From contig CAIKXW010000015.1 of NCBI GenBank assembly GCA_903831485.1, positions 1 through 18,615 on the forward strand: a stretch of 18,615 bases of DNA, given 5' to 3'. Numbering within the stretch: the stretch's first letter is position 1; each line of letters begins with the position of its first letter. A program made the translations under genes and the position numbers. This document shows, piece by piece, positions 1-7,673 of this stretch. Source of the DNA: an uncultured Alphaproteobacteria bacterium. GTDB taxonomy: Bacteria > Pseudomonadota > Alphaproteobacteria > Caulobacterales > Hyphomonadaceae. Below the pieces are notes generated by a model that had not been told where the DNA came from, did no database searches, and saw only the letters and a program-made list of their open reading frames with translations.

Positions 1-1
1 C

Positions 2-763
2 GACTACAACGTCGAGCGTGCGCAGCGCGGCATCGTCTACATCGACGAGATCGACAAGATTTCGCGCAAATCCGACAATCCCTCGATCACCCGCGACGTG
101 TCGGGCGAGGGCGTGCAGCAGGCCTTGCTGAAGATCATGGAAGGCACGGTTGCATCCGTTCCGCCGCAGGGCGGCCGCAAGCATCCGCAGCAGGAGTTCC
201 TGCAGGTCGACACGACGAACATGCTGTTCATCTGCGGCGGCGCCTTCTCTGGTCTGGACCAGGTCATCTCGGACCGCGGCCGCGGCACGTCGATCGGCTT
301 CGGCGACAACGAAATCGCGCCGGAAGATCGCCGCACGGGCAAGATCCTCGAAGAGTGCGAACCGGAAGATCTGGTGAAGTTCGGCCTGATCCCGGAATTC
401 ATCGGTCGCCTGCCGGTCATCGCGACGCTGGAAGACCTGGACGAGCCGGCGCTCATCCAGATCCTCACCGAGCCGAAGAACGCGCTGCTGAAGCAGTACC
501 AGCGCCTGTTCGAGATGGAGAATGTGACGCTGACCTTCACCGACGACGCTCTCTCCGCCGTGGCGCGCCGCGCCATCCAGCGGAAGACCGGCGCGCGCGG
601 CCTTCGTTCGATCATGGAGGGCATCCTGCTCGACACCATGTTCGAGCTGCCCAACCTGCGCGGCGTCGAGGAAGTGGCGATCAACGCCGAAGTCGTGGAA
701 GGTCGTGCTCGGCCGCTCTACGTGCACGGTTCCGACGGCCAGGCGACGGCGACGGCTTCGTAG
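2..763 (+). CDS. clpX: ATP-dependent Clp protease ATP-binding subunit ClpX (3' part only)
   Basis: ClpX is the AAA+ unfoldase that recognises tagged or misfolded cytosolic proteins and threads them into the ClpP peptidase. The reading frame is open from base 2, giving the C-terminal 253 residues; the N-terminal zinc-binding domain and Walker A lie outside the window (E. coli ClpX is about 424 residues). Visible here are Walker B ([11 protein letters not shown], starting about residue 10 of the fragment), the segment [16 protein letters not shown] after it, the pore and sensor region with FICGGAF, the [11 protein letters not shown] motif carrying the arginine finger and the IGF-type ClpP-contact neighbourhood, and sensor 2 ([11 protein letters not shown]) near the end. 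It stops at TAG 761-763. It lies 267 bases upstream of lon on the same strand, the usual alphaproteobacterial arrangement. Identity is near certain. Confidence 0.98.
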   Translation, partial: DYNVERAQRGIVYIDEIDKISRKSDNPSITRDVSGEGVQQALLKIMEGTVASVPPQGGRKHPQQEFLQVDTTNMLFICGGAFSGLDQVISDRGRGTSIGFGDNEIAPEDRRTGKILEECEPEDLVKFGLIPEFIGRLPVIATLEDLDEPALIQILTEPKNALLKQYQRLFEMENVTLTFTDDALSAVARRAIQRKTGARGLRSIMEGILLDTMFELPNLRGVEEVAINAEVVEGRARPLYVHGSDGQATATAS

Positions 764-875
764 GCGTCGCCGGCTCACTGCTCTATCGCAACGATTCGAT
801 TGGCCCGCCCGGAATGGGAACCCGGGCCCTGCGCAGCGTATATCGACGCCTGCGTCCCAAAAAACTGTGCAATAT

Positions 876-891
876 CATGCGTCACATGCGT
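876..891. repeat. Short direct repeat CATGCGT x2 in the clpX-lon gap
   Basis: CATGCGT occurs at 876-882 and again at 885-891, separated by CA. Nine bases from start to start is close to one helical turn, so it could be a tandem regulator site upstream of lon, but chance is also possible. The rest of the 267-base clpX-lon gap shows no convincing sigma-70 or sigma-32 promoter (no CTTG-type -35 element was found). Confidence 0.25.
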
Positions 892-910
892 GGGTTGAAC
901 AGTGAGCCCT

Positions 911-958
911 GACGGGCCACTTTGTTCCTCAAGTGAATGTCCGGTCCGATCTTTTTTT
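911..958 (+). terminator. Candidate weak terminator or attenuator between clpX and lon
   Basis: A seven-T run at 952-958 stands out in this GC-rich sequence. Upstream is a two-part stem: an outer helix 911-916 with 941-946 (five of six pairs) and an inner perfect helix CACTT 918-922 with AAGTG 931-935. Five bases separate the outer helix from the T run. This could end clpX transcription or partly attenuate read-through into lon. The stem is imperfect, so the call is tentative. Confidence 0.35.
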
Positions 959-1030
959 GCATGGCCCGGCCTTCCTCACGCAGGCGCGCTTCCATGAAGG
1001 CGCCCGCGGCGAAGTAAGGAGAAATGTATC

Positions 1031-3439
1031 ATGGCTACGATCCTCCCCGTCCTGCCCCTGCGCGACATTGTCGTGTTCCCGCGCATGGTGGCCCCACTCT
1101 TTGTGGGACGCGACAAGTCCGTTCGAGCGCTTGAAGAAGTCGAGAAAGGCGGCGGCGAAATCCTGCTCGTCGCGCAGAAGGAAGCCGGCGTCGACGACCC
1201 GGCCGAAGAAGATCTCTACAATGTCGGCGTTGTCGCCACGATCCTGCAGCTGCTGAAGCTGCCGGACGGCACGGTGAAGGTGCTGGTCGAGGGCAAGCAC
1301 CGCGCGCGGCTCGAGAAGCTGATCGACAAGGGCGACTATTACGCCGCCGAGTTCTCGCGCCTCGACGAGAAGAAGGCTGACTCGGAAGAGTCCGCCGCAC
1401 TGATGCGCGCCGTCATCGAGCAGTTCGATGGCTATGTGAAACTCAACCGCAAGATCCCGTCCGAGACCGTTGGCACCGTCAGTGCGATCACCGACCCCGG
1501 CCACCTGGCAGATGCTGTCGCGGCGCAGCTGTCGATCAAGCTCGAGGACAAGGAGCAGCTGCTCGAACTCATCGACGTCACCGAGCGCCTTGAGAAGGTC
1601 TTTTCACTCATGGAGGGTGAAATTGGCATGCTCCAGATGGAGCGGAAGATCCGCAACCGCGTGAAGCGGCAGATGGAGAAGACGCAGCGCGAGTACTATC
1701 TCAACGAGCAGATGAAGGCGATCCAGCGTGAGCTGGGTGATGGCGACAGTGGCGGCGGCGAGCGCGACGAGATCGGCGAGCTGGAAGAGAAGATCGCCAA
1801 GACGCCTATGTCCGATGAAGCGCGCGCCAAGGCAGAGGCCGAGGTGAAGAAGCTGCGTCAGATGTCGCCGATGTCGGCGGAGTCCACGGTCGTGCGCAAC
1901 TATCTCGACTGGATGGTCTCGCTGCCCTGGGGCCGCAAGAAGGAAGTCGTGCGCGATCTCCAGGTGGCGCAGGACATTCTCGACGCCGACCACTACGGCC
2001 TCGAGAAGGTCAAGGAACGCATCCTCGAGCACCTCGCCGTTCAGGCGCGGGGCGACAAGGTTCGTGGACCCATCCTCTGCCTCGTTGGACCTCCGGGCGT
2101 CGGCAAGACCTCGCTTGGCAAGTCTATCGCGAAGGCGACCGGCCGCGACTTCGTTCGTGTGTCGCTCGGCGGCGTGCGTGACGAGGCCGAGATCCGCGGT
2201 CACCGCCGGACCTATATCGGCTCCATGCCGGGCCGCATCATCCAGTCGATGAAGAAGGCCAAAAGCGGCAACCCGCTGTTCCTGCTCGACGAGATCGACA
2301 AGCTCGGCCAGGACTATCGCGGCGATCCGTCATCGGCGCTCCTTGAGGTCCTCGACCCTGAGCAGAACGTGACGTTCAACGACCACTATCTGGAAGTCGA
2401 CTACGACCTTTCGGATACGATGTTCATCACGACGGCCAATTCCCTGAACATGCCTCAGCCGCTTCTTGACCGGATGGAGATCATCCGTCTTGAAGGCTAC
2501 ACGGAAGACGAGAAGGTCGAAATCGCCAAGCGGCACCTTCTGCCGAAGACGATCGAGAACCACCTCGTCAAGGAAGGCGAACTGGTTGTGGAAGAAGGCG
2601 CGATCCGCGACCTTATCCGCTACTACACCCGCGAGAGCGGCGTGCGTTCGTTGGAGCGTGAGATGGCGCGCCTCGCCCGCAAGGCGGTTCGTGACATTGA
2701 GCTGAAGAAGGCCACGACGGTTACCGTAACGGCCGAGAACCTCAGCACGTTCGCCGGCGTGCGGAAGTACCGCTACGGCGTTGCGGATCGCGAGGATCAG
2801 GTTGGCGTCGTGACGGGTCTGGCGTGGACGGAAGTCGGCGGCGACCTGCTCACCATCGAAGCCGTGCAGATGCCGGGACGCGGCCGCATGACGGTCACCG
2901 GCAGCCTGCGCGACGTGATGAAGGAGTCGATCTCGGCGGCGCAGTCTCTCGTTCGTTCGCGCTCGGTGCAGATGGGTATCCGCCCGCCTGTGTTCGACAA
3001 CACGGACATCCACGTGCACGTGCCCGACGGCGCGACGCCCAAGGATGGCCCGTCGGCGGGTATCGCCATGACGACTGCGATTGCGTCCCTGCTGACCGGC
3101 AATCCGATCCGCAAGGATATCGCCATGACGGGCGAGATCACGCTGCGCGGCCGGGTTCTGCCGATTGGCGGACTGAAGGAGAAACTGCTCGCGGCCCTGC
3201 GTGGCGGCATCAAGACGGTGCTGATCCCGGAGGAGAACGAGAAAGATCTCGTCGACCTGCCCGAGAACGTGAAGTCCGGCCTCACCATCGTGCCAGTCGC
3301 GACAATCGAGCAGGTGCTGGCGCGGGCGCTGACGCGGCCGCTGACGCCGATCCAGTGGAGTGAGGCCGAAGAGGCCGCCTATCGCGCCCAGCTGGGACCA
3401 GGCGGCACAAAGCCCGGCGAGGCCCAGCTGCCCCACTAG
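1031..3439 (+). CDS. lon: ATP-dependent serine protease Lon
   Basis: Lon is the homohexameric cytosolic AAA+ protease that degrades damaged and selected regulatory proteins. The 802-residue product has the full family layout: an N-terminal substrate-binding domain opening with [15 protein letters not shown], a coiled-coil-rich linker (about 180-300), an AAA+ module and a C-terminal peptidase. Walker A is GPPGVGKT at 353-360 and Walker B is FLLDEIDK with D420 and E421. The catalytic dyad is Ser675 in KDGPSAG and Lys718 in GGLKEKLL, 43 residues apart as in E. coli Lon. The C-terminus extends somewhat beyond the core with a charged, proline-rich tail. The ATG at 1031 has an AAGGAGAA ribosome-binding site at 1016-1023. 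No heat-shock promoter was recognised upstream. A strong intrinsic terminator follows the stop, and gltX rather than the hup gene often seen after lon comes next. Confidence 0.99.
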   Translation: MATILPVLPLRDIVVFPRMVAPLFVGRDKSVRALEEVEKGGGEILLVAQKEAGVDDPAEEDLYNVGVVATILQLLKLPDGTVKVLVEGKHRARLEKLIDKGDYYAAEFSRLDEKKADSEESAALMRAVIEQFDGYVKLNRKIPSETVGTVSAITDPGHLADAVAAQLSIKLEDKEQLLELIDVTERLEKVFSLMEGEIGMLQMERKIRNRVKRQMEKTQREYYLNEQMKAIQRELGDGDSGGGERDEIGELEEKIAKTPMSDEARAKAEAEVKKLRQMSPMSAESTVVRNYLDWMVSLPWGRKKEVVRDLQVAQDILDADHYGLEKVKERILEHLAVQARGDKVRGPILCLVGPPGVGKTSLGKSIAKATGRDFVRVSLGGVRDEAEIRGHRRTYIGSMPGRIIQSMKKAKSGNPLFLLDEIDKLGQDYRGDPSSALLEVLDPEQNVTFNDHYLEVDYDLSDTMFITTANSLNMPQPLLDRMEIIRLEGYTEDEKVEIAKRHLLPKTIENHLVKEGELVVEEGAIRDLIRYYTRESGVRSLEREMARLARKAVRDIELKKATTVTVTAENLSTFAGVRKYRYGVADREDQVGVVTGLAWTEVGGDLLTIEAVQMPGRGRMTVTGSLRDVMKESISAAQSLVRSRSVQMGIRPPVFDNTDIHVHVPDGATPKDGPSAGIAMTTAIASLLTGNPIRKDIAMTGEITLRGRVLPIGGLKEKLLAALRGGIKTVLIPEENEKDLVDLPENVKSGLTIVPVATIEQVLARALTRPLTPIQWSEAEEAAYRAQLGPGGTKPGEAQLPH

Positions 3440-3461
3440 GCGAGACGATGTGACGTGCATC

Positions 3462-3492
3462 AGCGGGCCTGCCGGCGACGGCGGGCCCGTTT
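3462..3492 (+). terminator. Strong intrinsic terminator of lon
   Basis: An 11-base-pair stem (3464-3474 with 3479-3489) pairs completely, counting one G.U at 3470/3483. It is capped by a GCGA (GNRA) tetraloop and can extend by two more pairs to 3462-3491. It starts 24 bases after the lon stop and runs into TTTGCGTT. The T run is short but the stem is very stable. It separates lon from gltX. Confidence 0.75.
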
Positions 3493-3546
3493 GCGTTGGG
3501 CCGTATGCTTCCGCTGTTGGCGGGGAGCCCGAATAGCCGCGTCAGC

Positions 3547-3574
3547 TTGCCAAGCCGGGCCGGATGGGTACATG
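3547..3574 (+). promoter_or_regulatory. Weak sigma-70-like promoter candidate for gltX
   Basis: TTGCCA (3547-3552, five of six to TTGACA) and TACATG (3569-3574, three of six to TATAAT) are 16 bases apart, after the lon terminator and about 37 bases before the gltX start. A promoter is needed here because of the terminator, but the -10 match is poor. Confidence 0.25.
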
Positions 3575-3611
3575 CATCGGCCACTCCCTCCGCAACCCGG
3601 AAACGCCACAC

Positions 3612-4967
3612 ATGACCGTCAAAGTCCGCTTTGCGCCTTCGCCCACGGGCAAGCTGCACGTCGGTAACATCCGAACAGCGCTGGTGAACTGGCTCTTCGC
3701 GAAGGGCCAGGGCGGGACGTTCGTGCTGCGCATCGACGACACGGACCTGGAGCGGTCCACCAAGGAGAATGAGGACGGCATCCGGCATGATCTCACCTGG
3801 CTGGGGATGACGTGGGACGAGACGTTCAAGCAATCGGAAAAATTCGAGCGCTACGCCGCGGCGGCGGAAGAGCTTAAGGCCAAGGGCCTGCTCTATCCCT
3901 GCTATGAATCGGCGGACGAGCTTGAGCGCCGTAAGAAGATCGCGATGAGCCGCGGCAAGCCACCGGTGTATGACCGCGCCTCGCTGGAGCTGACGGACGA
4001 GCAACGCAAGGCGCTGGAAGCCGAGGGGCGGAAACCGCACTGGCGCTTCAAGCTGTCGGGCGGGCGTGCGGAGTGGAATGATCTCGTGCGTGGGCAACAG
4101 TCGATCGATACGTCCTCCGTGTCGGACCCGGTGCTGATCCGCGAGGATGGTTCGTTTCTCTACACCATGCCGTCCGTGGTCGACGATATCGATGCGGAGA
4201 TCACTCACGTCATCCGCGGCGAGGATCACGTCACTAATTCGGGCGCGCAGATCGAGATCTTTCTCGCGCTCGGCGCGAAGCCGCCGGAGATGGCGCACAT
4301 GCCGCTGCTGATCGGCGCGGACGGGCAGGGGCTGTCGAAGCGGCTCGGCTCGCTGTCGGCCGAGCAGTTGCGCAATGAGGGGTATGAGCCGCTGGCGTTG
4401 CTGTCGCTGTTGTCGAAGATCGGCACGTCCGATCCGGTGGAGGCGCGCGAAAGCCTGCAGCAACTGGCGCTGGAGTTTTCGTTCGCGAAGATGGGCCGCG
4501 CGCCGGCGCGCTTCGACGAGAGCGAACTCAACGGGCTGAACGCGCAGATCGTGCATGCGATGAGCTTCGGGATGGTGAAGCCGCGGCTGTCGGTGCTGGC
4601 CTATGGGGATCAGGCGACGCCTGATTTCTGGGATGTGGTGCGCGGCAACCTGAAGGGCGTGCCGGATGCTGCGCTGTGGTTGGCCGTCGTCTACGGCGGC
4701 GGGCTGACGGGCCCCGATCTGGACGCCGATGACAAGGCGTTTGTCGGTGAGGCGGCGACACTGTTTCCAGCCGGCGACGTGACGCTAGGGACGTGGAAAA
4801 CGTGGGTTGACGCTGTGAAGGCCAAGACGGGCCGCAAGGGCAAGGGCCTGTTCCAGCCGCTGCGCCGCGTGCTGACGGATCAGGAGCATGGGCCCGAGAT
4901 GGATCGCATGCTGCTGCTGATCGGCGCGGAGAAGGCGCGGGCGCGCCTGGAGCAGGCGTCGGCCTAG
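3612..4967 (+). CDS. gltX: Glutamate--tRNA ligase (GluRS)
   Basis: This class I aminoacyl-tRNA synthetase attaches glutamate to tRNA-Glu; in many alphaproteobacteria a GluRS also mischarges tRNA-Gln, and these genomes often carry two gltX copies, so which copy this is cannot be told here. The 451-residue product opens with VRFAPSPTGKLHVGN, where HVGN (16-19) is the HIGH motif. The KMSKS counterpart is LSKR at 241-244 with Lys243. The catalytic Rossmann core covers roughly 1-310 and the helical anticodon-binding domain the remainder. The frame is open upstream to another ATG at 3564, but the 16 extra residues are not family-like, and ATG 3612 places the conserved N-terminus where expected, with a weak GGAA upstream. 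The stop codon shares the tetranucleotide CTAG with the stop of the convergent gene. Confidence 0.97.
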   Translation: MTVKVRFAPSPTGKLHVGNIRTALVNWLFAKGQGGTFVLRIDDTDLERSTKENEDGIRHDLTWLGMTWDETFKQSEKFERYAAAAEELKAKGLLYPCYESADELERRKKIAMSRGKPPVYDRASLELTDEQRKALEAEGRKPHWRFKLSGGRAEWNDLVRGQQSIDTSSVSDPVLIREDGSFLYTMPSVVDDIDAEITHVIRGEDHVTNSGAQIEIFLALGAKPPEMAHMPLLIGADGQGLSKRLGSLSAEQLRNEGYEPLALLSLLSKIGTSDPVEARESLQQLALEFSFAKMGRAPARFDESELNGLNAQIVHAMSFGMVKPRLSVLAYGDQATPDFWDVVRGNLKGVPDAALWLAVVYGGGLTGPDLDADDKAFVGEAATLFPAGDVTLGTWKTWVDAVKAKTGRKGKGLFQPLRRVLTDQEHGPEMDRMLLLIGAEKARARLEQASA

Positions 4968-6055
4968 GCGTCCTCGACGAACTGCTTGTTCTGCTCGCGA
5001 ATTTGCGCCGCCGCGTCGTCGTAGAGGAAGGGCAGGAAGGCGTAGCGCCGTCCGCGTGTGACCTGCGTCACGGCGTGGAGGAGCGAGCATGAGAAGATGA
5101 CCGCGCCGCCTGCCGACGGACGGAAGCCGCGGGCGCCGTACTCTGGAAACACAACTTCGCCGCCGTCGAATTCCTCGCTGAGGTTGATCGAAACCGCGAA
5201 GCGCCGGTGCGCCGTGCCTTTTGTTGTGTTGTCGCGATGGGGACGGAAATGCGCTTCATCCTCTGCGGCGTAGCAGGCAACGAGGTAGCGCTCGATGCGC
5301 GTCACTGCGAACTGATGGATCTTCGCGATCTCCGGAACGATGCGGCGACGGATGTGCGCGGTGATGGTCTTGCGCTCGGTTTCGTCCGTGAGGAGATAGT
5401 CGCGCCGTCGCTTCTGCGCGTCGTCGAGGACCAGACGGGTGCGGCCATCGATTTCGCGCATCACGCCGGAGAGGTCGCGGCCCTCAGACTCGAAGCCGGC
5501 AATGAGTTGCTGGCATGTGTCCTGATCGAAGACGTTGTCGAGGACGATCACTGGCGCGTTGGTATCCATGCCGGCGATGCGGCCGGCGCGAGGAATTCTG
5601 GCGAGATGATCCAGCGCTTCGGCGATGTCGCCTTTGTCTTCGCGGAAGGGGATAACGGCGGTTACGCGCATCATCGGGTTGATGATCACCCACTTGCCGA
5701 AATAGATGCCCTTGCTGCCGTCGAACGGCGCGACGCCGTAGGCGCGGGCGATCTTGTTGTCGTAGTCCCAGAAGAAGCGATAGCCCGGCACGATCGTTGT
5801 GAGACGCTTCTGCGCCTCGTCCTCGCGGTCGGTCGTGACGCCAAAGAATGCGGCGTGGGAGTCGTTGAAGAGGTCGCGGCGCTGCTTCACGGCGGCGAGG
5901 ACGGCGGCGGCGTGGGGCGTGGTGCTGGCGCGGAAGAAGCACAACGCCAGCGAGCGACCCGCAGCAAGATCAAGGTTATAGCGCTCGCCGCTCGAATTGC
6001 GCTGCATGACGGACGGTGCGGGGTCGCCAGGCGTAAGGAGTGCGTAGGCCGTCAT
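4964..6055 (-). CDS. Redoxin-like domain fused to prolyl-4-hydroxylase-type 2OG-Fe(II) oxygenase
   Basis: The 363-residue product has two domains. Residues about 5-150 look like an AhpC/TSA (peroxiredoxin-like) thioredoxin fold: GDPAPSV near the start, a strand LALCFF, then the site where peroxiredoxins carry T-P-x-C, and later FGVTTD, YRFFWDYDNKIARAYGV and a GKWVIINPMMRV strand. The peroxidatic cysteine is missing: the motif reads T46-P47-H48-A49. Residues about 165-345 are a prolyl-4-hydroxylase-type dioxygenase with metal ligands H273 and D275 (PHRDN) and H327 (SLLHAV), and R337 positioned for 2-oxoglutarate. An Fe(II)/2OG-dependent hydroxylase is inferred; the substrate is unknown. No signal peptide is seen, so it is probably cytosolic. 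The start chosen is ATG 6055, preceded by GGGAA; an in-frame TTG at 6088 is less likely. It converges on gltX with overlapping stops. Confidence 0.88.
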   Translation of the reverse strand: MTAYALLTPGDPAPSVMQRNSSGERYNLDLAAGRSLALCFFRASTTPHAAAVLAAVKQRRDLFNDSHAAFFGVTTDREDEAQKRLTTIVPGYRFFWDYDNKIARAYGVAPFDGSKGIYFGKWVIINPMMRVTAVIPFREDKGDIAEALDHLARIPRAGRIAGMDTNAPVIVLDNVFDQDTCQQLIAGFESEGRDLSGVMREIDGRTRLVLDDAQKRRRDYLLTDETERKTITAHIRRRIVPEIAKIHQFAVTRIERYLVACYAAEDEAHFRPHRDNTTKGTAHRRFAVSINLSEEFDGGEVVFPEYGARGFRPSAGGAVIFSCSLLHAVTQVTRGRRYAFLPFLYDDAAAQIREQNKQFVEDA

Positions 6056-6100
6056 GTGGTTCCCGGGCTTGCGCCCGCCGGGCGTCAATGGACGGGAAAC

Positions 6101-6130
6101 ATTAAGCCACGCGCCTTAACATTCTGTCGA
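6101..6130 (-). promoter_or_regulatory. Promoter candidate for the redoxin/2OG-oxygenase gene
   Basis: On the minus strand TCGACA (6130-6125, five of six to TTGACA) and CTTAAT (6106-6101, four of six to TATAAT) are 18 bases apart, between the SRPBCC stop and the oxygenase start, giving a leader of about 40 bases. A TTAAG/CTTAA inverted repeat (6102-6106 and 6115-6119) overlaps the -10 region and could be an operator. This is pattern matching only. Confidence 0.35.
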
Positions 6131-6140
6131 GGCGGCCGGT

Positions 6141-6653
6141 TCAGTTGCTCGCCTCGCCGCCAAGGAGCATGTCGAGCCGCTCGTAGCCCATTTCCATGCC
6201 GTCGGTCATGCCTGTCGAGGCGGCGGCGTCGCGGATTTCCTTGCTGGCGAATTTCATCACCATTTCCAGTGAGGTAACGCCGGCCTTTTCGCTGAAGGAG
6301 GTACGGATGATCGCCGGATTGCTGGTGTCCATCGCGACGCCGATGTCGCCGGGGTCGTAGTTTTCCTCGTGGATCATGCGGGCCGGGGCGTCGACTTCGT
6401 GGGATTCGCCGAAGAAGCCGAACTCCTTTCCCTCGTCCTCCGACCGCCAGCGCCAGCGATACTTGCCGCCCGGCCGGACATCCATCTCGCACACGGGCAT
6501 CGACCAGCCTGGCGGGCCTAGCATCCAGCGCCTGACCAGTTCGGGTTTGGTGTGGGCGTCCCATACCAGCTGTCGGGGCGCAGCGAAGTCACGCGTGACA
6601 CGTACCTCGGTGTCGCTTGGCAGCGAGACCTTTGCCTTTTCCAGAGTCCTCAC
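6141..6653 (-). CDS. SRPBCC family protein (AHSA1/START-like)
   Basis: The 170-residue product matches the activator-of-Hsp90-ATPase-like branch of the SRPBCC helix-grip fold: RDFAAPRQLVWDAHTKPELVRRW (about 21-43), GPPGW, then VRPGGKYRWRW (59-69) and a long C-terminal helix (DGMEMGYERLDMLL). Members bind small hydrophobic ligands; the ligand and reaction are unknown here. The start is GTG at 6653, supported by AAAGGAAA seven bases upstream; no ATG in frame fits as well. It lies 36 bases downstream of the ArsR-type gene on the same strand. This regulator/SRPBCC pairing is very common in bacteria and suggests the regulator controls this gene from one transcript. Confidence 0.93.
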   Translation of the reverse strand: MRTLEKAKVSLPSDTEVRVTRDFAAPRQLVWDAHTKPELVRRWMLGPPGWSMPVCEMDVRPGGKYRWRWRSEDEGKEFGFFGESHEVDAPARMIHEENYDPGDIGVAMDTSNPAIIRTSFSEKAGVTSLEMVMKFASKEIRDAAASTGMTDGMEMGYERLDMLLGGEASN

Positions 6654-6689
6654 CAGGGCGTTTCCTTTCTTAAGTCTGTCGTCGCCGGA

Positions 6690-7046
6690 TTACTGGCCCT
6701 TGCGTTTCGATTTCGGTGGGGCGGCCTGCATGTGGCCGAGCAGTTCGTCGAGGGCGCTGTACCGGCGCTCCCAGAGCAGGCGATAGCTTTCGAGCCAGGC
6801 ATTGGCCTCGGCCAGCGGCGCTGTTTCGATCCTGCGGGGCCGGCGCTGGCCTGACTCCGTGGTGATTATTAGACCGGCATTCTCGAGAACCTTGAGGTGC
6901 TTGGAAATCGCCGGCTGGCTCATCGCGAAGGGTTCGGTGAGTTCAGCAACCGACGCCTCGCCTCGTGCAAGGCGCGCAAGGATTCCGCGGCGCGTGGGAT
7001 CAGCCAGCGCGGCAAAGGTGGCGTCGAGGCGTTGTGTCGGCGTCAT
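6690..7046 (-). CDS. ArsR-family winged-helix transcriptional regulator
   Basis: The 118-residue product is an ArsR/SmtB-type repressor: an N-terminal helix LDATFAALADPTRRGILARL (about 7-26) followed by a winged helix-turn-helix at 33-60, with recognition helix SQPAISKHLKVLENAGLI. It contains no cysteine, so the classical metal-sensing ELCVCDL motif is absent; it belongs to the non-metal branch typically paired with SRPBCC proteins. The basic C-terminus (PPKSKRKGQ) may help DNA binding. The start is ATG 7046; the ribosome-binding site is weak. The gene is first in a two-gene unit with the SRPBCC gene downstream. A dyad in its own promoter region suggests autoregulation. Confidence 0.95.
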   Translation of the reverse strand: MTPTQRLDATFAALADPTRRGILARLARGEASVAELTEPFAMSQPAISKHLKVLENAGLIITTESGQRRPRRIETAPLAEANAWLESYRLLWERRYSALDELLGHMQAAPPKSKRKGQ

Positions 7047-7072
7047 CGCGGCCCATCCATAGCCATATAGTG

Positions 7073-7100
7073 ATGATAACCCTGAGGTTATGCGTGTCGA
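7073..7100 (-). promoter_or_regulatory. Promoter with embedded operator-like dyad for the arsR-type/SRPBCC unit
   Basis: On the minus strand TCGACA (7100-7095) and TATCAT (7078-7073) each match the sigma-70 consensus at five of six bases, 16 bases apart, about 27 bases before the start codon. The spacer holds a perfect inverted repeat, ATAACC (7076-7081), four bases, GGTTAT (7086-7091), that also overlaps the -10 box. A repressor bound there would block the promoter, as is usual for ArsR-family autoregulation. Confidence 0.5.
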
Positions 7101-7130
7101 CGGGCGACGGCGTCTTACGCGGCGCAGTGT

Positions 7131-7580
7131 TCAGGGCCGACGAGGGCGCTGCTTCGCGGAGACCGACTGCATGATCAACTCGCCCTTGGCCTTGGGGTCC
7201 AGCTTCCATCCCGCCTGCACGACGGCCGCAGCGACAAGCGTATCAATCGCCTCGGACTTCAGCATGCCCAGCCCGTCCAGACGCACCGAACGGATACGCG
7301 GCCCCTTGCCTTCGAGCAGGCCTTCCGGGTCGTCCAGCGTGGCGCCGAACATCAGGAACAAGGTCGACCAACGCGGGTAAAGCGCGATCGAGATTGGCAG
7401 TGTCGAGGCCTTCGCCTCTGGCCCGAAGCCGACGGCAAGGGCATTGTAATTGTCGCAGACCAGACAGAATGCACCCGGCAGGCGTTTCCTGAGGTGCGCA
7501 ATCGCGGCGCGCCCGATTTTTTCCATCTCGGGCGAATACTTTTTCAGAAAGCCGTCCAGTTGCTGCTGGGCAGTGGGCAT
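7131..7580 (-). CDS. DUF1801 (YdhG-like) domain protein
   Basis: The 149-residue product resembles the DUF1801 family: an N-terminal helical part (LDGFLKKYSPEMEKIGRAAI), a strand region NYNALAVGFGP, then SIALYPRWSTLFLMFGATLDDP and LLEGKGPRIRSVRLDG, ending in a helix. The fold is small alpha/beta and the molecular function is unknown. Members often lie beside ArsR/SRPBCC genes, as here, where the pair is 84 bases downstream. The start is ATG 7580; a GAGGAG lies 19 bases upstream, too far for an ideal ribosome-binding site, so initiation may be weak. There is no signal peptide or membrane segment. The family assignment rests on recognisable sequence pattern only. Confidence 0.8.
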   Translation of the reverse strand: MPTAQQQLDGFLKKYSPEMEKIGRAAIAHLRKRLPGAFCLVCDNYNALAVGFGPEAKASTLPISIALYPRWSTLFLMFGATLDDPEGLLEGKGPRIRSVRLDGLGMLKSEAIDTLVAAAVVQAGWKLDPKAKGELIMQSVSAKQRPRRP

Positions 7581-7623
7581 GGCTTGAGGTTATTCTTAAC
7601 TCCTCGGTGGACGCCAGATCGAT

Positions 7624-7649
7624 GGAACCAATTCAGTACCCGGAGCGTT
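7624..7649 (+). promoter_or_regulatory. EcfG-type general stress response promoter
   Basis: GGAAC (7624-7628), exactly 17 bases, then CGTT (7646-7649) matches the GGAAC-N16/17-CGTT consensus of alphaproteobacterial EcfG/SigT-type sigma factors. The expected transcription start near 7656 gives a leader of about 18 bases containing GGAG and then the ATG at 7674. No other exact match was noticed in the window on either strand. Confidence 0.72.
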
Positions 7650-7673
7650 TCGGGTCGGAAGTGGAGAACTGAA

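Noticed and set aside
802..828. A GGCCCG/CGGGCC hairpin after clpX as a terminator
   Set aside because: It has a 15-base loop and no following T run; a better candidate lies at 911-958.
817..840. A GGAAC followed by CGTA before lon, resembling an EcfG promoter
   Set aside because: The spacing is 15 bases rather than 16-17 and the -10 is CGTA rather than CGTT.
2330..3460. A 376-codon open frame antisense to the 3' half of lon
   Set aside because: The frame mirrors lon codon periodicity in high-GC DNA; the product is Arg/His/Leu-rich with no family resemblance, and lon is unambiguous.
3564..3611. An upstream in-frame ATG that would add 16 residues to GltX
   Set aside because: The extra residues are not part of the GluRS family N-terminus, and they overlap the promoter candidate.
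3282..4556. A 424-codon open frame antisense to lon and gltX
   Set aside because: It spans two unrelated genes and a terminator, has low-complexity Arg/Leu/Ala composition and is explained as a high-GC shadow.
6072..6084. A 13-base GC-only palindrome CGCCCG-C-CGGGCG upstream of the redoxin/2OG-oxygenase start
   Set aside because: Such GC palindromes are expected by chance at this base composition, and no associated promoter element fits it.
6056..6088. A TTG start adding 11 residues to the redoxin/2OG-oxygenase protein
   Set aside because: ATG 6055 has GGGAA at a good distance; the TTG has no better site, and the extra residues are not family-like.
5207..6277. A 356-codon plus-strand frame opposite the redoxin/2OG-oxygenase gene
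   Set aside because: The opposite strand encodes a protein with intact catalytic motifs; this frame shows none and runs past the gene into the SRPBCC gene.
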